In this document: piece after piece, positions 56,818-64,000 of the stretch | Layout of the letters: each line of letters starts with the position of its first letter | Position numbering within the stretch: the stretch's first letter is position 1 | Source: Tenodera sinensis | Taxonomy: Eukaryota; Arthropoda; Insecta; Mantodea; Mantidae | Direction: 5' to 3' | Assembly (NCBI GenBank): GCA_030765045.1 | Contig: CM060965.1 | Coordinates: 151,433,374 to 151,497,373 of the forward strand | Length of the DNA: 64,000 nt | Notes under the pieces: model-generated | Told to the model about the DNA's origin: nothing | The model's input: the letters and a program-made list of their open reading frames with translations, nothing else | Database searches by the model: none | Made by a program: the position numbers and the translations under genes

Positions 56818-57680
56818 CCAGTGTAGATTCTATCGAATTTTGAAAGTTGTTAACTAATTAATATAGCGATAGAAATGTAAATCAACGAATAAATATGTTG
56901 TGATAAAGGAACGTTGATTTGTGCATTCCATTCTGTATCCATCGACCCCGTAGATAAGAGTAGCGTCAGATATCAATCAAACTTTCCATCTTTCAGTAAA
57001 AACATTATTCCTGCTGCTACGTAAAAATATTATAAAAACCGTACCACATTACAACATAATTTACAGTTAGTTATACTTGCTGTGAGCCATAGATATTCCC
57101 TGTAGCATTGGAACTGGAAATTTCTTATTTAGCCTCCATCCTTCTGTACAATATTAGATGAGGTGTCAGTTTCTTATTCTTCAGAGCACATTCTTCAAAA
57201 AAAAGGGACAGTAATGGTGCTTTAATAAAATGAATAACCAAATCATTAATCTCACTAGTTGTAAAGTATAAGGGAATGACACAGAATGTAGGAAAAGCTG
57301 CAAATACTATGAATTCACAGCACAATAGAACACGAAAACTAACATGGTTTGTACACCAGTTCCACGCTTCAGGAAGCCAGAGTCTAGACTCTGAGAATGC
57401 CTACAAGCATTAGAATAATGTGGCTTGGAGAAAGGCAGTTGCTTAGCAATGCTTAGAAGGTCCCTCCCTTGTGGCAGCAAGTACAAGTCTGGCATTATCC
57501 AGACTCCTAAAGTTTTATACTGTTATAAGTCACTTTAGGAGCATACAAGCAACTTATTGACTACTTTTAGACACTGTTTCTTACTTTTTACATCTAACAT
57601 ATGCCACACAATCTATCTGTATTTAGTTTGGGTAATCTGAGAATCTCAGATGCCCCTTCAGCTTTGCCACTGATATAATT

Positions 57681-58433
57681 TAAAACATGATTTTAAACCA
57701 TTCTATCTGCATAGTCTTAGCCATAGATATGAATGAACAAAAATGTCAGATGCAAAATTGACTGATTGTACCCATGCTATTCTACAAATTTTTGGTATAA
57801 TTGATATAGTATATGCACATATAGCTAGAAATGTAAACAATATATTTTGCAGATTAGCATATTTCTGTTCAAATTGGCTCAAATATTGTAATGCTTTGTT
57901 TGAAGGTAAAAATGAACAGCATTACATTTTAGTTGATTTATCCTTAGAATTATGACTTTCTGGTAAAACATAATGCTACCTGGCCACTAAGGAAGCGATA
58001 TAAGACAACATAGCGAGGAATTAGATCAATAATGGGGTTAAAACAAAGGGATTCCTGCAAAAATGTATCTACTTCACTCTGTATATGTCCATTTCCTTGT
58101 ACAGCCATAGAAAAGATGATTGAGCACATCAAGAGAGCAGAATATTTCTAATCCCACATCATATTGCAGTGTGATTTACACAAGTCCATATTTCCAACAT
58201 GCAACTGAGTTTACTAATAGTCTCCATTCCATATGTTATTGTCTATTGGACACTCAAATAGCCTGTGTCATTAATCACCACTAACATTTGCATTTGGGAG
58301 TTGTACCGGAATAATTCTCCTCTCTTAATATCCACAAACTAGTATATTTCTTTCTTTCCGCTAGTCCTAATAACCATTAAGAAAGGTGAATCCGTACAAA
58401 ATGTTTCCCAGATATGCTAGTCGCGAATCCAGG
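57681..58433. other. intron sequence
   Basis: No gene or known element; short open frames lack motifs. Confidence 0.5.
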
Positions 58434-59312
58434 TGTTCTGAAAAATTACGTTGCCAAGGTTACCAGGAAATAACAAGAAAAATAAATATATCAGATAACA
58501 TATATTATAATAAGAAAAAGGCAATTAACTTAACACATGAACAATTACAATTATAAATAATCATCTTTACAAGTTCCACTACATTATTCTCACTTCATGT
58601 AGCTTCTCGAAAGTTAATTATTAACTTTACACTGTAATTAAATTCTGTCTTTCCTCCCTCTGAGTAACTGAGACAAGTTATGACTCAGATGAGTATATCA
58701 ATGATTTAAATGTCATAAACTAGATAATATTTACAATCATATAATGTGTTCCACTGACCTGTGCTTTTATAATAAGATCGTAACATACAATACCTGCACA
58801 GAGTTACAATAGTTTCGAAGTATTACTGGCCTCCAGTACGGAAATTTGCTGCCTTGGGTGAAATAGAAGGGACCTTCTTCTTGGTGGAGGCTCCTATCCG
58901 TATTAAAATCCAACTCCATGAATTTCCTTCAACCATCCAAATTAACGAACATCATGGAACCCAATTGCAGATCCATTCTTCCGTAGCCAGCTCCGTAAAC
59001 TATCATTACTTCGGACAATATTAATTTTAGATATGACAAGAATCTGTCATGTAAATCCAGTCAAACTGATTATGAGTATGACATGACTTTGTCATCCCTC
59101 ACGTCGCTATCCTCTACTCGAGGCATCCTTTTCCTCGACACAACTCTTGGTTTTTCTTTCTCGTTCCTTCTATACTAGGCTCACCCTAATCTTAAGCTTC
59201 TTTTTCCTACAAAATACACACGAGCTCTAGGTGTGCCAACCATATCAATCTAAATATTTGAAGTGAGCGTTCAGAGAAGAAATCTTTCCTTTACTCTCAG
59301 TTTCTCGTTACA
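58434..59312 (-). repeat. candidate 3' LTR of the gypsy element
   Basis: On the minus strand the pol gene is followed by a purine tract (A/G run with seven G at 59317-59323) and then TGTAACGAGAAAC at 59312, the usual polypurine tract to LTR junction. The far end is a guess: TGTTCTG at 58434 would give an LTR of about 880 bp ending CAGAACA. No second LTR was found to confirm it. Confidence 0.4.
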
Positions 59313-59506
59313 ATATCCCCCCCTTAAAAGGGAAGATTTCTTCGACAAATGCAAGCCTTTCAACAGGACTTTAACTTTGAGGAATGCCACAAACTGCAAT
59401 TCTTTCCTTGTGCATCCTCTAACATACAAGCTCCTGCAGGACTCACTGACTTTAACTTATATGGGCCTACATATTTTGGTAATAACTTCGCACATACTCC
59501 AATAGC

Positions 59507-60199
59507 TCAGAAAGACGGCTGCACATTTTGCTGCATTACCCAATTTCCTACTTGAAATCTTTGTGGGTTTCTATGCAAATTATAGCGTCGGCTTTGTGTC
59601 TCATTTGCCCGTCGACAGTTATATTCAACCAAGTAATAAATTTCTTTTAATTTCATCATTGTTTTTGTCCAGGATTTCGTCATGTCACTTGTGGGTAATT
59701 GCCATGGTCCTATATCCTCTAAGCTTATAGAATCTAAATTCATTGGATTTAATTCCCTTCCAAAATTCAGAAATGCGGGAGAAAACTGTGTCGTATCTTG
59801 TTTAACCGAATTTAAAGCGAACTGTACTTCACCTATGTATTCATCCCATTTCTTATGTGAACCCTTTAAATAAGATACAATAATTTGCTTAATATTCCTA
59901 TTGGACTTTTCCACTGGGTTTGCTTGTGAATGGTAAAAGGGTGTTTGTTTATGAACTATGCCATAGGCCCTTGTTAGCGCTTGTATACAAGAAGTTACTA
60001 AATTGGAACCATTATCAGATATAATCCATTTCGACGCCCCATACCTGTTCAAGATAACGTTTCGGAATTTCTCCACTATTATTTCAGAATTCGTATTGCG
60101 TAGTAGAACTAATTCCACCCACCGTGAAAATACATCTTGCAATACCAATAAATGGGTATTCCCTTTTGTGCTTCTAGGATATGGTCCCATTAAATCCAA
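59507..60199 (-). pseudogene. gypsy integrase core, fragment
   Basis: 230 codons. Integrase core: DLMGPYPRS (first Asp), IISDNGSNLV (second Asp), and HSQANPVEKSNRNIKQ (Glu), the D,D35E triad, all kept. A C-terminal segment with YYLVEYNCRRANETQSRRYN, RFQVGNWV follows. In the element it would insert the DNA copy. The N-terminal zinc-binding part (CHNPPQAGHLGIKKAYW) is in a separate frame near 60353-60420, and the junction (60200-60350) is frameshifted. The C-terminal stop at 59507 appears early for the family, so the end may be truncated. Confidence 0.85.
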
Positions 60200-60352
60200 A
60201 CTAACACATTCTCAGGGTTGCCAAAAATAACGTGGACACATAACTCCACGAGGAGGACCATTATTTGGTTTCACTTTCTGACACACATAACACTTCTTTA
60301 CATAATGTACCACATCCTAATACATATTTGGCCAAAAATAGTGCCTTCTCAA

Positions 60353-62054
60353 TTACCAATAGGCCTTCTTAATACCCAAATGGCCTGCTTGTGGAGGATT
60401 ATGACATTCCGCTATCACCTTACTCCTCTCCAAGATTGGTAAGACCAATTTCCATTTATTCAGCTCGTCCTCTAAGCCTTGCTTCTCTAGTTCTTCACAA
60501 TAATAATACAACTGGTCATTCTCTATTCGCCATTCAGGAATCTCTAAAGGACGCTGAGTAACCTGGTCCCTCTTAAAGTTATACCAATCATCAACATCAT
60601 AACAATCTACCCCTTCGGTGTTATTTATATTTATGAAGTTTACTTCCATCCTACGGGATAAGGCATCTGCTACCACATTATCTTTCCCTTTCCGGTACTC
60701 TACTTGAAAGTCATATTCTTGTAAGCGCAATGCTCATCGAGATAACCTACCACTCGGATTCTTTAACTTGAATAACCACCTTAGACTTTGATGATTTGTT
60801 ACTACAGTGAATGAGTAACCTTCTAGGTACATCCGATAGTGATTTATTGCCCAAACCATGGCTAAACATTCCAATTCAGTGGCTGAATAATTCTGCTCCA
60901 CCCTATTCAAACTACGAGAAGCGTATGAGATGACATTCTCTCCATCATCGTGAACTTGAGATAATGCGGCTCCGAGGCCACTTTTACTCACGTCAGTGGT
61001 CAATACAAAAGGACGACTAACATCAGGCCTGGCTAAGACCGTGTTGAAGTAAGCTCTAACTTCAATCTTTCAAAGGCCAATTGTTGATCATCACCCCATC
61101 TCCATTTCTGATTCTTCCTCAACAGCACTGTCAATTCTGACGTAATCAAGGAATAATCTGTTATAAATCTTCGGTACCAACCAGCCATTCCTAAAAACCG
61201 TCTTAGTTGTGTAACATTCTTAGGAACAGGAAATTCCCTCACAGCAGCTACTTTTTTGGGTCTACCATCAATCTCACTGAGCTTACTAAATAACCCAAAT
61301 ATTTAAGCTGTTTACAGCCAAACTCACATTTCTCTCAATTAACTCGCAGGTTAGCCTCACCTAATCATCTAAAAACTTCCTTTAACACTTGGACGTGGGT
61401 TTCAATCAGGCGTAAATACCACAATGTCATCCAGATAAGCTAAAACGTTCCCTGACAGATCGTTACCAAACAGTTTGTCTACAAGCCTTTGAAACGTAGA
61501 AGGACTCCCAGTTAGTCCCATAGGCATGACCGTAAACCTAAACAGTCCTCTACCTGGCACTAAAAATGATGTAATATCTTTACTCAAAGTTCTAAGGCTT
61601 TCACGGCCGGTGTCAATACTAGATGCACTAGTGCATCTAGTAATATCTTTACTGTTCTCATCTGCCAATGGAACTTGTAAAAATGCATTTTCAAGTCAAT
61701 TTTTGACATAATCTTAGCACTATGCAAGTTATCTAACAATTCGGTTAAGTTTGGCATAGGATAACTATCCCTTTTTGAAACCTCATTTATCTTCCTATAA
61801 TCCACTCAAAACCTATATGAACCATTTGGTTTGCGTACCATTATTACTGGGGAAGCCCATTCAGCATGACTCGGTTCTGCTTTCCCACTCTTAAGTAATT
61901 CATCCAATTGTTCATGCATCGCTGCTAGAACCTTAGGGGAATATCGATATGCTCTCTGTTTTATTGGTTGATTAGTTGTAAGCTCTATATGATGACTAAT
62001 ACTGTTAGTTAATCCCGAATTATCTTCGAGAACCTTAATAGATTCTACGACCAT
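60353..62054 (-). pseudogene. gypsy reverse transcriptase and RNase H, broken
   Basis: RT pieces: KRAYRYSPKVLAAMHEQLDE and LLKSGKAEPSHAEWASPVIM then VRKPNGSYRF, MDYRKINEVSKRDSYPMPNL, KIDLKMHFYKFHWQM (first Asp), LFRFTVMPMGLTGSPSTFQR, and VLAYLDDIVVFT (YxDD). After KFLGHVVS-type sequence (frameshifted) comes FPVPKNVTQLRRFLGMAGWY. RNase H: TTDVSKSGLGAALSQ, SATELECLAMVWA (Glu), VVTNHQSLRWL where family members have a catalytic Asp (TDHQ), so Asp to Asn, and GKDNVVADALSRR (last Asp). At least five breaks plus an in-frame 69 bp insertion near 61571-61653. Confidence 0.88.
61571..61653 (-). repeat. small insertion in gypsy RT with palindrome and flanking duplication
   Basis: GTAATATCTTTACT occurs at 61571-61584 and 61640-61653, 69 bp apart. 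Between them lie CTTTCACGGCCGGTGTC (61599-61615), the complement of a motif at 18435-18452, and a 26 bp perfect palindrome centred between 61629 and 61630 (61617-61642). The added 69 bp is a multiple of three and stop-free, so the frame survives (SKDIT appears twice in the protein). Confidence 0.85.
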
Positions 62055-62140
62055 TAAGTCTAATTTAGCTCTCTCTTCTGGGGAAGACTGTCACTTTTCC
62101 CAGCAGGTAACTCTCCTAAAATAGCTCTCAAACCACTATC

Positions 62141-62578
62141 TCAACTTCTCTCCTCTACTTCAACTTTCTCTGGTTGACCTTCGGTAAACCAAAAGTTACC
62201 TTCAGAATTAAAAGCCAAACCCCATTGCTTTATAGTATCAAGACCTAACAGTACTTTAGTGTTCAACTGCGGCATAGTATAAACTAGTAATTCCTCTATT
62301 CTTTTCGCTATTTCAACCCTAATTCGATAAGCTCGATCTATTAAGATGGTCTCACCATTAGCCACCACTGCCATAAATGGGAATACGGGTACCTCCATAA
62401 TCTGCCAATCTTTTAACAATTCTAGTCCTGCCATACTAATATACGATTTACTAGAGCCTGTGTCGACTAAAGTCATAATATTCTGCTTACTATTTTTCAT
62501 AGGATTCCAGTGCCCACTAAAATCAGCAATGCCGGTCCAGATACTTTTCTTTTTTACGCTTATTGACACAAAATTCAT
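62141..62578 (-). pseudogene. gypsy protease region
   Basis: 145 codons with TLVDTGSSKSYISMAGLELL, the Asp-Thr-Gly active site of retroviral-type aspartic proteases, then VANGETI and, near residue 111, LLGLDTIKQWGLAFN, the ILGxDFL-like second motif. Such a protease works as a dimer to cut the polyprotein. It continues downstream toward RT in another frame (break between 62054 and 62141). No gag or zinc knuckle was seen upstream. Confidence 0.85.
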
Positions 62579-62600
62579 TTCTAAAACAAAGTCTAGCTAA

Positions 62601-63212
62601 GCGTATCATAATTCCAAGTTTCACGTTAGTATTTGCATGAAAAGACATCCTGCATAACTCTTTAAAAACATGTAATATACCTATAAATTTCAGATGTTGT
62701 ATAAAACATTAGAAGTGTTGTTAATTCTTCCTGCAATATGCTCTAGCTGAAGTCGCAAATCAACAACGCTCCAATTTTGTGCACTATTTAGGCTCGTCAA
62801 TATGCTTAAACCTAATGGCAGCTGTAGAAAGCATGCTAAATTTGTTTTCGGAAGCAATATAAAATTTAAGTGGAGGTGGCGCTGAGTTCGCTTAAACCAA
62901 ACAGTTTAACTGTTCTTCGAGTTTATGCTATAATTTGTTTAATAGCAAACAAAAGCTGCTAAATATAGCAAGAACCCAACAAGAAAGAAGTACGCTCCAA
63001 CTACAATATTAACACTTGGTGAGTTTTTAAGTAATTAAGTATTAAACGTTTATAAGATCACATAACGTTAGAATAGAATAGGTTAAAACGAACAAATGGC
63101 TGCTAACAGCAGCCAACAACACCACCTAAAGAATTTTAACCATAAAAACACACTAAAATGACTGACAGCTACAAACCCAAAAAACATAAACATAAGAGAT
63201 ACCACTACAGAA
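62601..63212. other. intron sequence and probable 5' region of LINE C
   Basis: No coding. The part just before 63213 (A-rich on +) is likely 5' UTR of the LINE that follows; its start could not be placed. Confidence 0.4.
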
Positions 63213-64000
63213 ATGAGAACAAACCACAAAGATACTACACCTCAGCAAGTAACATACTCTAAGATGCTACAAACACCACCCAACAGAGAGCAAGCAATTG
63301 AATCAAGAGAGAGTGTTTCAATCAAAGATTACATTCTAGCAGTAGGAAAACTAACAGACCCAGCAAACATAAGATTTGTATCAAGAATATCAAATGGACA
63401 AGGTTGTCTTTATTTAATGAACAAGAAAATAGTTGAGGAGCTCACGACTAAGCATCAATTCATAGTAATAAATAATGAATCATTGTACCTCAGACCTTTA
63501 CTAACAAAAAATAAGAGAATGATCATATCCAATGTGTGCCCAGTGATCCCATAGAAGATAGCCGATTAAAACTAGGTGTAAATATAGCATCAACTATTGA
63601 ATACATACCAAGTTTTTCCCATATCATGAGCTTTTGTCGCCAGGTATATTTTTATCCAGAAGACCTAGAGAAACTCCCAGAAAGCATCTTGATTCTCCAC
63701 GACAGAGTAAATAATTGGATATATATCTCCACGGACAACCCTACCTACTTTCTTTGTAAACAAGAAGGTCATCTTGTAAGGCAATGTAAAATCAATACTA
63801 CCCTGCCCTCAGTAAACTCTAACATATCTAATAATGACTATATATCGCAAACATTAGACGACAGCGCTCCAGAAATGGATGAAGAAAATATTTCTAAGAA
63901 AGAAGAAACACAGGACAAAACACACAGCTCAGATAACACTCTCTCCACCAAAGACCAACCACTAAAAACACAGCATGAGGCGTCAGATCACAATACCAAA
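63213..64000 (+). pseudogene. LINE C ORF1 (gag-like, zinc knuckle), runs off the window
   Basis: The ATG at 63213 opens MRTNHKDTTPQQVTYSKMLQ and continues to NKRMIISNVCP. A one-base frameshift near 63530 moves the reading to DPIEDSRLKLGVNI, YIPSFSHIMSFCRQVYFYPE and HDRVNNWIYISTD, then a zinc knuckle at 63746-63787: YFLCKQEGHLVRQC, which fits Cx2Cx4Hx4C except that the first Cys is Tyr. A Ser/Glu/Thr-rich tail stays open to 64000. ORF1 proteins of I-type LINEs bind element RNA. Whether it is the partner of LINE B ORF2 cannot be tested here. Plus strand, opposite to LINE B. Confidence 0.75.

Larger units (their letters stand above)
55855..57680 (-). mobile_element. hAT-type DNA element, inactive
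   Basis: CAGTGGCAAAG at 55863-55873 and its complement at 57662-57672 are 11 bp terminal inverted repeats. Flanks ACATAATT (55855-55862) and ATATAATT (57673-57680) are an 8 bp target-site duplication with one change. TIR start, TSD length and the DUF4371/ZMYM1-like coding remnant all fit hAT. Length 1810 bp including a nested MITE. Confidence 0.85.
59313..62578 (-). mobile_element. degraded Ty3/gypsy retrotransposon, pol region
   Basis: Minus-strand order protease, RT, RNase H, integrase is diagnostic of the Ty3/gypsy group. Stops and frameshifts split pol into at least eight frames. No gag, primer-binding site or 5' LTR was recognised in 62579-63200, so the copy is 5'-truncated. It lies in the intron after the last visible KCNQ exon. 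Confidence 0.9.

Overview
The window reads as intronic DNA of an insect genome. It is AT-rich and has no operons or ribosome binding sites. Conserved coding sequence is limited to short exons with GT/AG borders, separated by introns of up to 17 kb filled with tRNA-derived SINEs, mariner, hAT and non-LTR elements, and long simple repeats. The repeat mix suggests a large-genome insect, but I cannot fix the order or species from sequence alone.

The only cellular gene I recognise is on the + strand: a KCNQ-type (Kv7) voltage-gated potassium channel. Five consecutive exons are visible, at 10502-10628 (S2 to S2-S3 linker and start of S3), 27652-27827 (S3 and S4), 38152-38283 (S4-S5 linker, S5, pore helix), 41022-41132 (selectivity filter, S6) and 54769-54978 (end of S6, helix A with IQ motif). 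The splice phases fit and give 252 uninterrupted codons. The N-terminus with S1 and the C-terminal assembly region are not seen.

Layout: 0-10 kb holds a decayed repeated ORF, an LTR-like block, and two copies of an interspersed repeat built round a GT microsatellite (called R1 here). Intron 10.6-27.6 kb holds a third and fourth R1 copy, several tRNA-derived SINE families, a mariner split by a SINE, and the 3' end of a non-LTR element with an RNase H ORF. Intron 27.8-38.2 kb is dominated by a 6.8 kb GATGATGGAC-type minisatellite with higher-order structure. Intron 38.3-41.0 kb holds a 620 bp layered ATT-type compound microsatellite. Intron 41.1-54.8 kb holds a second mariner and two minus-strand RT plus RNase H LINEs; one carries an unusual tandem, partly inverted SINE insertion. 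After the last exon come a hAT element with a nested MITE, a degraded minus-strand Ty3/gypsy pol, and the start of a plus-strand LINE whose ORF1 runs off the window.

Apart from the channel, nothing here looks like cooperating genes. The interest lies in nested insertions and repeat architecture. I found no convincing new biological system. The best candidates for follow-up are the minisatellite, the layered microsatellite, the tandem/inverted SINE insertion, the SINE with a swapped tail, and a small in-frame palindromic insertion in the gypsy RT.
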